A stretch of 64,000 bases of DNA from Capronia americana (Eukaryota > Ascomycota > Eurotiomycetes > Chaetothyriales > Herpotrichiellaceae), in the NCBI GenBank assembly GCA_016110215.1, contig JADWQD010000004.1:2108001-2172000 (forward strand), given 5' to 3'. A program made the position numbers and the translations under genes. Under the pieces are notes generated by a model. That model ran no database searches, was not told the origin of the DNA, and saw only the letters and a list, made by a program, of their open reading frames with translations. Below, piece after piece: positions 46,950-56,800 of the stretch (within the stretch, counting starts at the first letter, position 1; each line of letters begins with the position of its first letter).

Positions 46950-47329
46950 ATGGCACTATCAGCATACCGACACCTCCTACGAGCCACGCGCATAGCCTTC
47001 CAAGAGGACCACCACTTGCTTCACGCCGCGAGAACCCAAGCACGGACTGGCTTCGACAACTTAAGGTCGCTAGATGGCGATTCGGAAGAGGCTATCAAGG
47101 GGATTGAGCATGCAGAAGGTGTGGCTTCAGTCCTACGGCACAATATTGTGCAAGGGAAGACAGTGGAAGGGTCGGATGTGATACGTATGTGATAGACAAG
47201 ACCAAGTTATGAGCACACCACTAAAGCAGGACAGAGCTTAACATACACAAAGACATCGAGCGAGGCGACAATGACACAGTCAAGAATCCACTGGCGCCAG
47301 GCGGAAAGGTCAAAGTCGGAGGCCTATGA
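46950..47329 (+). CDS. mzm1: Mitochondrial complex III assembly factor Mzm1 (LYR family)
   Basis: Exons 46950-47184 and 47235-47329 (50-bp intron) give 109 residues. The N-terminus MALSAYRHLLRATRIAF has the LYR-type motif as AYR. The middle ASVLRHNIVQGK and the C-terminal LNIHKDIERGDNDTVK, reached only by splicing, match Mzm1/LYRM7. This matrix chaperone holds the Rieske Fe-S protein before it joins complex III. It is convergent with slt11 with 129 bp between stops. Confidence 0.9.
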
Positions 47330-47458
47330 GTATGAACAGAGAATGGTCTCATTCGTCTTTGTGTACAAACATATGATACCCGGTGGCGGCTCGTCATGCC
47401 GTTCCAGCGCTTTCCCAAAACGCCATGCTGAAGATGTACAACACCGTCTATAACTACA

Positions 47459-48687
47459 TCAATCTCCAGCCAGGCTGGCATATTTAGCTTCTCCTTGACC
47501 CGGCGGAGGTGCAACAATGAAACTGGCAGTATCTCCTTCTGCACCAGCTGCTTCGATTAGGGCTTGTCCTTCTCCGGCGGCGATAGCGCTCTGACCACCT
47601 TGTTGTTGCTGCTTGATGGCGGCGGCCTGCTCTCGACCCTCCCTGGCCCATGCCATTCGCTGGTCTCTATCGGTATTGTCGAGTGGCTTCGGTTTGCCCC
47701 ATTTTATCCGCAGCGGGCATCCCTGAATGACCGCTTTTCCCTGGCAATGTGCCGCGGCGGCTTCAGCTCCTTCTCTGGTGGCATACTGGTTTATTGTTAG
47801 CATACAATTCCTGAAACGAGACACCCGGGGGCCTTGGTGGCCTGATCCGGGCTCTGGGAAGGACTCACGTTGAGAAATGCGCAATGCGCACGGTGCGAAC
47901 AGACGATCGAACGGAGCTGGCCGAAGGGTGTGAAGAAGGTACGGATGGCATGCTCAGGCAAGTCATCTTCAACTCCGGTAACGAACAACGACGTAATATT
48001 GGGGTCGGCAGGAGGTAACCAATCCTCTGGTTGCGGAGGTCGGGCTGTAGTAACAAGTCTTGCTCCGCCCGGGCCTGTCCTTGTTCCTCGCTGGGCAGCG
48101 GCTTTCCTCGAGTCCGCAGTTCGGATCGGTCCCGGCCCTGGTCCATAGCCACTTTGTCGCTGCTGCTTCGGTTGTTCTTCGGACTGTGTACCTTCTGCTT
48201 CAAGCCGTCGCTGTCTCTTGTAATATGGTTCGCTGTTGGCGAGTCTCCGCAGCAAATCTCTCGCCTTCTCGTCGGTCTTCTCATATGCTTCAACAGCACC
48301 TCGACCCTCCTCAATCTCTTTCTCGTGTTCCTGCGCATAGAATTGGCGATTCACGTCGGATTCCGGCCCTGGGGCCACCATCTTGAGAGCGGCATCTCGA
48401 ACGGTGATCGGCAAGCCGAATGATAGATCGAGCATACAGGACTGACAGCAATTCTTGAGTCGAGCGCATGTCAAGCAAATGTTTGTTCGCTTTGTTCTTG
48501 CTGTCCGATCGGCTTTCCACCGAAAGACTGTGAAAGGCCGTGTGCAGATCTTGCACTCAGCTCCGTGCTCTTCCTTCAGCATCTGAACGTAGGGGTTGTC
48601 AGGCAGGCAGTTTTCGCAACTGGATGGGAAGTCGGTCGTCTCCCAGCCAGACCGGTTCAGATCTTGCTTTATTTGAGGTGGCGCCAT
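47459..48687 (-). CDS. slt11: Pre-mRNA splicing factor Slt11/Ecm2
   Basis: Exons 48687-47869 and 47785-47459 (83-bp intron) give 381 residues. The N-terminal zinc-binding part has paired cysteines: SSCENCLPDNPY, AECKICTRPFTVFRW, CLTCARLKNCCQSC. An RRM follows: ITSLFVTGVEDDL, GQLRSIVCSHRAHCAFLN, joined over the intron to YATREGAEAAAA. The tail is Gln/Ala rich. It is an Ecm2/RBM22-type NineTeen-related complex member that contacts U6 and the intron in the active spliceosome. The intron itself has a GCTAAC branch site close to the acceptor. Confidence 0.93.
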
Positions 48688-49220
48688 GGTGAGCACTGTC
48701 ACAGCTAGATTGTGCGACCCAATATGAGCAGCAATGGGCCACAGCGATCGAAGACGAGTTGCCTCAAGATATTTAATGATAATAGCCACCAGCTGCCAGA
48801 TGATGGTGATTTTTAATATGACGCTGCAAACACAAAACCAGCGGGGCTCGAGTGCCAGCCTTGCACAGGGAGGAAGGTCAGCCGACATTTCACGTGCAAT
48901 GCGTGGGAGAGATCTTGGTGGCGGAAGGATTCCAGATCGCCAGACTCGGAGTCGCAATTCCCATGGATATGCCCCTGCCAAGACTGGGCTAGTGCATCAT
49001 GGAAATCGACATTGATTGGCCCGCCCAAAATTTTGGTCTGTCTATCCGGGTCGTTCGTTGTTTTCAATGCGCTTTGCCTACAACACCGCTCCTTCATCCG
49101 GTTCGCGTCACAGACCGCTTCTCGCTCTTTATATCGCCGCTTCAGTCCTTGGGTGTCTTCCAATCCAAAGTGCATTTGCTGTTCCATCCTTCCTCTCGAG
49201 AAAAATATTGCCATCTCAAC
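48688..49220. other. Divergent promoter, slt11 / erg6
   Basis: 533 bp. It contains one CACGTG E-box (48891-48896). Confidence 0.4.
48891..48896. promoter_or_regulatory. CACGTG E-box in the erg6/slt11 promoter
   Basis: Palindromic E-box 325 bp before the erg6 ATG. Fungal bHLH factors, including SREBP-type sterol regulators, bind E-box-like sites. A single 6-mer gives only weak support. Confidence 0.25.
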
Positions 49221-50486
49221 ATGGCTCCCTCCGCAGTTTCCCCAGCGGTCGCCCTCGAGCAGGAGGACCACGCCCGCGATGCTGCCTTCAACAAGGCCCT
49301 CCACGGCAAGTCAGCTGAAGTCACGGGTGGACTCATGGCGATGCGCCAAAAGGACAAGGCGGCCCAGAAAGCCGCGATTGATGAGTACTTCAAGCATTGG
49401 GACAATAAGGAGGCCAAAGAGGAGACGGAGGAGATTCGAAAAGCCAGAAGAGATGAATATGCTACTTTGACAAGACAGTATGATCTGGCCCCTTGATGCG
49501 ACCAATATGTCACACTGACTCCCGCTAGCTATTACAACCTCGCCACCGATCTCTACGAATATGGCTGGGGTACGTCCTTCCATTTCTGCCGCTACGCCTA
49601 TGGCGAATCCTTCTACAAGGCCATTGCGCGGCACGAACACTACCTGGCCCTGAAGATGGGCATCCAAGAAAACTGGCGTGTTCTGGATGTCGGATGCGGT
49701 GTTGGTGGGCCAGCTCGAGAGATGATCAAATTTACGGGAGCCAACATTGTGGGATTGAACAACAACGACTACCAGATTGAGCGGTCATTGAAATATGCAA
49801 AGAAGGAGGGAATCGCGGACAAGTGGTCCGCTGTCAAGGGTGACTTCATGCAGATGTCGTTTCCCGAAAACAGCTTCGACGCAGTGTACGCCATTGAGGC
49901 TACAGTCCACGCTCCCAGCCTGCAGGGAGTCTATGAGCAGATCTTCAAGGTGCTGAAACCCGGTGGTGTTTTTGGAGTCTACGAATGGCTCATGACCGAC
50001 AACTACGACAATGACAGTGAGTTACCCGTGCTCCCGAAGCCATATACACTTCAAACAGACACTAACTTGCCGGCAGACCCAGAGCACCGAGAGATCCGAC
50101 TTGGAATCGAGCAAGGTGATGGTATCTCCAACATGGTCAAGGTTTCCGAGGGCTTGGCCGCTATTAAGGCCGCTGGCTTCGAGCTGGAGTTCCACGAAGA
50201 CCTTGCCGACAGACCAGACCCCATTCCTTGGTACTGGCCGCTGGCCGGCGATTGGAAATATCTGGCCAGCATCATGGATGTTTTCACCATTGGCAGGATG
50301 ACGTGGTGGGGACGAGGACTTATTCACAAGTTCATTGGCCTGGGTGAGGTCCTGAAGGTGATGCCCACGGGTACTCAGAAGACGGCAGACAGCCTGGCGT
50401 TGGCTGCTGATTGCTTGGTTGCTGGCGGAAGGAAGAAGCTGTTTACACCTATGTACCTGATGGTTGCACGGAAACCCAAGGCTTGA
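49221..50486 (+). CDS. erg6: Sterol 24-C-methyltransferase Erg6
   Basis: Transfers methyl from SAM to C-24 of zymosterol or lanosterol in ergosterol synthesis, at the ER or lipid droplets. Exons 49221-49477, 49529-50016 and 50077-50486 give 384 residues. Splicing makes LTRHYYNLATDLYEYGWG, the first conserved Erg6 block. SAM-binding motif I is VLDVGCGVGGPAREM. Further blocks are IVGLNNNDYQIERS and YAIEATVHAPSL. The second intron (50017-50076) is 60 nt and without a stop, so it reads through. It is an intron because NDNPEHREIRLGIEQG is restored by its removal, and it carries an ACTAAC branch site. Confidence 0.96.
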
Positions 50487-51737
50487 GTTGGTTGATATTA
50501 TGGAGTTCAGGATGTAGACCACAGCACCTAGTCGAGGCTGTCATTGGCCGTTATTAGCTAATTCAGAACTGTACATAGGCAACATTTGCTTCTGGAACGG
50601 AAAAACCGCTTGAGCCCCGAGTGCATCACGAGTGCAAGGATGCTTGCGTGTTCGCATGTACTCGTACGAGTATTGCTCGCATCAGCTTAGACTCGCATCA
50701 GCTCCGAAACTCCTGCTGGCGGCAACAGACCGAGGAACGAAAGACGATAGGTTGAAATGTTGCACCGCCACAGGTTACTCCTCCTGTGGCGACACAGCTT
50801 GCGTGGCCATTCAATTGGCATGCAGGACGTGCACTGGTTCAGCATGCAACCCCAAGAACATGTAGCAAATAGTGCTTGGAACATCAATATTTTGACTCTC
50901 GCATCGCTGTCATGGAGGGTGCGACATCAGCGAAATAAGCTGGATGAAGCCACCACGAGATGAAAAATGATCATCCGATTTGGGGTCCAGGGCGGCTGCC
51001 AAGCTGAAGCGCGGTTCCTTTCGGTTCGTTAAAGGTGCAGATACGAGTAATCTGTTAGTGGTGGTGCCTTTGACCCTTTTAGGGGGGGCGAAACTGCTGA
51101 AACAAGCTGTGCATGAAATTCTTCAGGCCTCAACCCACTGCGCCGCAAGGCTCTTGCACGGCGGCAATGGACCTGTACAGCACGACTTATCAAGGAATCT
51201 CTGCTTCTCCTAAGCCACCGCCGTGCTCAAGCATGGTGAAGAAGGTCTAAGCTCCAGGAAGCTTTGCGGAGTGGAGGAGATGAGCCAAGGCTGAAGCAAA
51301 CGATGATCCGGGTTCCGTTAGTAAGGAGCTTGGGGAAGGCCGCCTGGCGACAACTTTCTACACATGATTCGCCCTCGGGGGAAGTTATATCCCCATAAAT
51401 CGCTCTATCTTCCGCCTTTAGACCTGGTCATATGTCATCGTCGTCACAAATGCTCGACAACCGTGGGCCCCGACTGGCCGCCGCTGTGGCTTTGACTGCG
51501 TGTCGCGTCGTCTTCCGCGGGCCAGTCCCTGTCGAGGCACAGTCGCAAGAGGTGCGTGATGGGTGATGGGTTTGTATATCTTGGAACTTTCATACTCTGT
51601 TTGCGTCAGCGTCTTCCTATCCTGGTTCTCTGTCCTCCTCACTCCGTCCTTCCTTTCCTTCTTGTCGATACTTTTAATAGACCTGTGTCCTAGACTTCCT
51701 CCTCTGCTGCCCATACTCGGGCACCAACGTCGCCGTC
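50487..51737. other. Gene-free stretch, 1.25 kb (upstream of aspartic protease)
   Basis: Tandem intergenic region. No gene or RNA recognised. The last 200 bp are pyrimidine rich, as in many fungal promoters. Confidence 0.45.
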
Positions 51738-53381
51738 ATGGGCAAGTTCACTATTGCTCTCGGAGCAGCAGCGCTGTTCGCATCGATTGCGCCCGCCCTC
51801 GCTGCGCCAGAACCAGGCACGATCGGTTTCACATTTGAAAAGAAGCGCATGGCAGCGGCCGATGCTCCTCACCGATTGACGCGGCGGCAGACCATCTCAG
51901 TCGGCTTGGACAACGAGATCCTCCTCTACTTCATCAATTGCACAGTTGGCACACCTCCTCAACCCTTCTCGCTGCAGATCGATACTGGCTCATCAGATAT
52001 CTGGTTCCCCGCTGCCCAGGCAGACATCTGCCAGCAGGATCCCGACAACTGCCCCCTGGGAACCTACGATGCTTCCGCGTCCTCGACCTACGTCAATCCT
52101 AACCTACCCGAATTCCAGATTCAGTATGTCGATGGCACCGAGATCGCGGGTGCATACCTTTCCGATGTCTTGAATGTTGGCGGAACTCAAATGACAAACA
52201 TGACCATGGCTGCGGCGCTGCAAGCAAACACTCGAGGCATTGGAATCATGGGCATTGGGTTTGAATCCGGCGAGTCGTCGGCTGTGCTCAATGGCTTCAC
52301 CTACCCCAATATCATCAACGTCATGAAGAATGAGGGCAAGATCAATACCCTGGCATACTCATTGTGGCTGGACGACCTCGACTCGAACACCGGAGTCATC
52401 CTCTTCGGCGGCGTCGACACGAACAAATATCACGGCGACCTGGTGTCTCTGCCCATCCAACTCGACGAACAGACCGGAACAATCAGCTCCTTCACTGTCG
52501 CCTGGACTGGTTTGACCGTCCGAGGAGGTGGCCAGACCTCTGACTTCTCGCCAAGCGACCCCCAGCCCGCCATACTTGACTCCGGGACCACCGATACGCT
52601 CTTGCCCGATGACATTGCGAACAGTATATTCAATGTAAGTCTTACAACCGTATCCCCATCGTGTTACTGTGTTTCCCTGCTAATAACGAAATAGGGCGTT
52701 GGCGTGTTGACTGATCCCCAATTCGGAAACGTCGTCAGGTGCTCGCTCGCCAATGACGACTTGACCTTCTCTTTCACATTCGGCGGTGAAGGTGGAGCAG
52801 TCGTCAACGTCTCCCTCTCTGAGTTTGTGATTCCTCTCATCACCACGGACGGCTCTCAGCCGACCTTCAACAACGGCGATCCAGCTTGTTCATTCGCCAT
52901 TGAAGCCGCAGGGGACAACCCCATCCTGTTCGGTGACTCCTTCCTCCGCAGCGCCTATGTTGTCTACGATCTCGAGAATGCGCAAATTGGTCTGGCCCAA
53001 ACCAACTTCGATTCCAGCAAAGCCGACAGCGACGTCCAGGCAATGCAGGCCAGCAGTGGTATACCTAATGTGGCGTCGACGGCATCTCTTGCGAGTGTCG
53101 CACAGAGTTTTACTGGTATCCCGCGCATCACACAGTCGACTGCCACGGCGACCGGTCAACTCGGTGGAGGGACTAGTCGAAGTGCGACCTTCAACTTGAC
53201 CCCCGCAACCGCTACCAGCACCTCTGGCTCTGGATCAGGATCCGGCAGTGGAAGCGACTCTGGCGACTCGAATGCGGCTAATGCCAACTTCCGCGCCGCG
53301 TCGATGGGGTTGACTAGCATTTTGGCTGCTGGTACCGTGCTCGTCGGCTTCCTGTTCGGTGGCGGCTTGATGTTTTTCTAG
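51738..53381 (+). CDS. GPI-anchored secreted aspartic protease (A1, yapsin-like)
   Basis: Exons 51738-52634 and 52695-53381 (60-bp intron) give 527 residues. A signal peptide (MGKFTIALGAAALFASIAPA) is followed by a short pro-segment ending at LTRR (about residue 50), a kexin site. The two catalytic motifs are IDTGSSDIWF (Asp82) and LDSGTTDTLL (Asp281). The insert with QADICQQDPDNC is typical of yapsin/candidapepsin-type enzymes. The C-terminus has a Ser/Gly-rich linker, then an Asn/Ala-rich stretch and a hydrophobic end (LAAGTVLVGFLFGGGLMFF), the pattern for GPI anchoring. Likely cell-wall protein processing or nutrition. Confidence 0.92.
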
Positions 53382-53988
53382 GAGAAATGGCCTCGATACA
53401 GGCTATGTACAATTAAGGCCAGATATGAATAGAACATACTTGTTGGATACGACGGCTTCGGACATTTTACCCTGATCATAGCATCTCGCGAAGGTTGGAT
53501 TAAACTACGTTTTGGATGTGTGTGGTAGTATTTTCGTAGCGCATGATATGACTTGCATATACGATGAACTTGGCCCAACCTGGCCCCAATCCGACGTAAA
53601 TCCTCATCGTTTGGGCAAATCAGCTGGCATTGCCTCGGGCTCTGGATCCGAATACGAATGCAACCTGCTCTGGGTACAGCAGAAAAGTGTACGAGAAAAG
53701 GTGACGTGTGCCTTACACAGTATACATCGTAACTTTGACAGACACACCACCGACCAGCCCAGCCCACGAGTACCACCGCCATCATATGTAATCTGTATAT
53801 ATACATGTACTCAAATGGCACTCTTTCCCTATGACTAGATATTCAGACAATTATCATCACGTGTGTCTGTACATCTTGTCCTATCTGCCCACCCCCCTTA
53901 CCTTACTTGAGGTCCTATGATGGTTAAGAACGCGACAGTCCACTCTATTCTATTCCGTTCCGGTGGCCTTGCGTTCCTGTCGGTCGAA

Positions 53989-54043
53989 TCTGTGTACGGA
54001 GTATGGAGTCTGTGTACGGAGTATGGAGTACGGAGTACGGAGT
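53989..54043. repeat. TACGGAG tandem array
   Basis: Two exact 20-nt units (TCTGTGTACGGAGTATGGAG at 53989-54008 and 54009-54028) followed by two TACGGAG heptamers (54029-54042). Related TACGGAGTA strings are known as common low-complexity words in fungal intergenic DNA. Confidence 0.8.
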
Positions 54044-54292
54044 AAATAGAAGCTAATGGATACTGTATATGTGTATGCATGTACATATATATGTTGATAT
54101 ACTTTTGAGGCCGTGGATGTCGTTGGAGGTTGAGACACCCTACGTCAGAGGGGAGCAATAGACCTGTGGAAAATGAAGTGTGAGCATGCTCATGCTCATG
54201 TTCATGCTGGTCTTGACGGGGCTATGTAAGGAAGGATTTATGGGGGAAGGAGATAAAAACGAGAGAGCAGGAGTATTATCTGAGGGAGAGAG

Positions 54293-54310
54293 AAAAAAAA
54301 GGGGGGGGGG
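54293..54310. repeat. A8G10 homopolymer junction
   Basis: Eight A followed by ten G. Read slippage is likely here, so exact lengths are uncertain. Confidence 0.7.
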
Positions 54311-54515
54311 TTAAGAGAGATTGAATTTATTCATGATTTTGCGTGATTTTGCGGTGCTTGTATCACGTCCGGTCGACGGGCGGTTATGTAGCCCGCACGG
54401 TGCTTTTTCGAAAATCGATTCCATAATATACTGTAATGGATACCTGTCTCCGTGTCATCTCTGGCTCTCCTCACGCCGGTCCATCAACACATCCTCAACC
54501 TCCACCTCATAGCAC

Positions 54516-55685
54516 TCATCTTTCCTCGTGGACCGTGTCGAGTGGGCTGTGGGGAAAGACGGACCCATCGCCGTTGACGCTAGTCTCACTATCGATCGTG
54601 GTCAGCCAGGGCATTTTCCTTCGATCGGACTCGCCGCCGTCGTCCGTGTCAACCTCGAGCCCGATGTCGTTGCCGTCGGGGATCCTGACGTCCAAGAGCC
54701 TTTCGGCGTTCTTGTACGCTATGGCTTCGAAGTCTTGGTCGTTGATCATGCCGCTCTGGTGCAGCGCGCGCATGAATTTCACGCCGTCCTCGTGCGCGCA
54801 GAACGGGTAGTCCACCGAGTACAGGACCTTGTCGGCGCAGCACATGTGGATCAGACAGGCCATCGGGGCGAGGCTGAACATGCCCGCCGTGGTGATGTAG
54901 ATGTTCTCATGCCAGACTTGCAGGAGGTGGCGCCGTGGCTTGGACTCGGACGCCCACGTCTTCTGCACGAGCTTGTGGATTCGGTCGATGAGGAAAGGTA
55001 GCGTCTCGCCCATGTGCCCGAGCAGGAGTTTCAGGTGCCGGTGCTTGTCGAAGAGCTTGCTCGCGAAGAGCCGCATGACGTGCAGGGCCACTTCGCTGTG
55101 CCAGTGGAAGCCGTGGTTGGCCAGGAAGTTTGACACGTTGGCGGAGTAGTTGCCGTGGAACTCGGGCGACGGCGTGCTCTCGGTGATGGGTTGGGGGATG
55201 GCGTGCAGGTAGACGGGGACGTCGAGCTTCTCGTGCGCGGCGAAGATGGGCCAGAAGAACTGGTCGTCGTAGAAACGCCCATTGGCGGTGTTGTCGATTA
55301 GGCTGCCGACGAACTTCAGCTCCGAGACACATCTGTCGAGTTCGTGTGCTGCTTCTTCGGGATGAAGCATGGGTAGCATTGCGAAGGCGGCAAAGCGGTC
55401 CGGCGCCGGGGAGGAGTTGATGGCTTGATATAGCTGGTTGTTTGCCGCTGTGCAGACGTCTGGGGGAACGGGGATGGTGTTGGGTCGATGTGAGATGACT
55501 TGTAAGCTCACACGTCCGGTGTCCATCGCCTTGAGACGCTTGGGGCCGACTTCGCGAAGAGAGGTCATGATGTGGGACATTGTATCCGGTAAGCTGGTCT
55601 CAATGCCTTGAGCCTTGTAATACTCGACCACGGCCTGCGAGATGAAATGCTCCTCGAGCGTTATCAGAGGTACCTTGGACGCCAT
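54516..55685 (-). CDS. Amidohydrolase 2 family protein (ACMSD/dihydroxybenzoate decarboxylase-like)
   Basis: Single exon, 389 residues. Start MASKVPLITLEEHF places the metal-binding E-x-H motif (Glu11-Glu12-His13) at the N-terminus. Further ligand blocks are PVYLHAIPQP, LKLLLGHMGETLPF and VLYSVDYPFCAHEDG, which hold the second His, the third His and the Asp. These are the signatures of metal-dependent decarboxylases acting on aromatic acids (dihydroxybenzoate, resorcylate, ACMS type). The last 50 residues after RIPDGNDIGLEV are an acidic extension not needed by the family. It lies on the same strand as the BVMO, 1.1 kb away. Substrate unknown. Confidence 0.85.
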   Translation of the reverse strand: MASKVPLITLEEHFISQAVVEYYKAQGIETSLPDTMSHIMTSLREVGPKRLKAMDTGRVSLQVISHRPNTIPVPPDVCTAANNQLYQAINSSPAPDRFAAFAMLPMLHPEEAAHELDRCVSELKFVGSLIDNTANGRFYDDQFFWPIFAAHEKLDVPVYLHAIPQPITESTPSPEFHGNYSANVSNFLANHGFHWHSEVALHVMRLFASKLFDKHRHLKLLLGHMGETLPFLIDRIHKLVQKTWASESKPRRHLLQVWHENIYITTAGMFSLAPMACLIHMCCADKVLYSVDYPFCAHEDGVKFMRALHQSGMINDQDFEAIAYKNAERLLDVRIPDGNDIGLEVDTDDGGESDRRKMPWLTTIDSETSVNGDGSVFPHSPLDTVHEER

Positions 55686-56800
55686 TTTCGATGCGATCGA
55701 TTGCTGTCAAGAAATCCGACAATATTCGAGTTTGCGATTTTGTTGGATGTCCAAGTCGATGTCAGCCAGGTGTTGAGCGTAACGATGGCAAAATATCACC
55801 GGAAGGTTTAGGGACTGATTCCGGTCGGGTAGAAAATCCGCGCTCTGGGCGCCGGCACATGTACGATGTGGCAGTCGATCAACAAACACAAAACGAAAAT
55901 CAGGGACGAAAGTCATCATGGTCTGAGAGCAGTGATGGACGAGCTGCCGTCGCCTTCTGTGCCTGACCCCGCAGGCGAGATAGGATGTAAGCTCATGCTC
56001 CTAGGGCTAGAGACCGGATTCGGGAAAGTTGAGCATGAAGATGGGGATCGTATTCGCGGTAACTGGGACGGGGCACTCCGTTGATCCAATGAGAACAGAG
56101 AAATGGCGTGATGCCAAATGGTGAAGGCGAGAAGGGGTAAGACCGGCGACGCTGAGGATTGGCCTTGTCGGGCTATTCGCGGGCTGAGGAGGAGGTGGCA
56201 AGGGCTGGACCGAGAACTACCGCGTACGGCGCATTCGTGCATATACAGACTAGGCGTGAGGTTCGTAATACCTCAAGTGCAAGGGGGATCAATGGTTGAC
56301 AAGACCAGAGCAACAGTGGTCTGGAGGAGTAGGAAAAAAGGGAACAAGCGATAGCGGAGGGTCTTCGCTGCATGGGAGTGAGTTATTTGGCGCCGGAGCA
56401 AGGGCTAGGGGTCACTGTGAGCGCGAGAACAGACTTCCTACAAGAGCGGTACTCTTGTCAGGCACTAATAGATATACAACAAGTGACCAGAAGGTAGGTT
56501 CAAGGGCTGAAGACGAAGATTGTCGTTGAAGTTAAGATAAAAGCGGTGGTGTTTTGGTGCCTTGTGGCCGCCGTGCCAGAAGTCGGGCGCCGTCCTCTCG
56601 CCAATGGAAGACCCGCCCCGTAGGGCAAGGAGAGGAGCACCCAACGCTCCGGTTCCGGGGGTCACGCATTGCTCCACAGGCCATAAAGGAAATTTAAGAT
56701 CCTCTGCTCACGTGTGTCAGGACCTAATATATCCAATTCAGCAATTACGTCAACACTTCTATTGCCTTGTGTGTCTCAGACATTATTTCCATGAACGAAA
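55686..56800. other. Intergenic, 1.1 kb, promoter of amidohydrolase
   Basis: No gene recognised. It holds one inverted repeat (56440-56458). Confidence 0.45.
56440..56458. promoter_or_regulatory. Inverted repeat ACAAGAG-N5-CTCTTGT
   Basis: Perfect 7-nt arms around CGGTA. It lies 342 bp past the BVMO stop and 755 bp upstream of the amidohydrolase ATG. It could be an RNA hairpin in the BVMO 3' end or a dimer binding site. Confidence 0.35.

Larger units (their letters stand above)
53382..54515. other. Convergent 3' region, 1.1 kb, repeat rich
   Basis: Between the protease and amidohydrolase stop codons. It contains a 20-bp tandem duplication with trailing heptamers, and an A8G10 homopolymer junction. 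No gene recognised. Confidence 0.5.
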
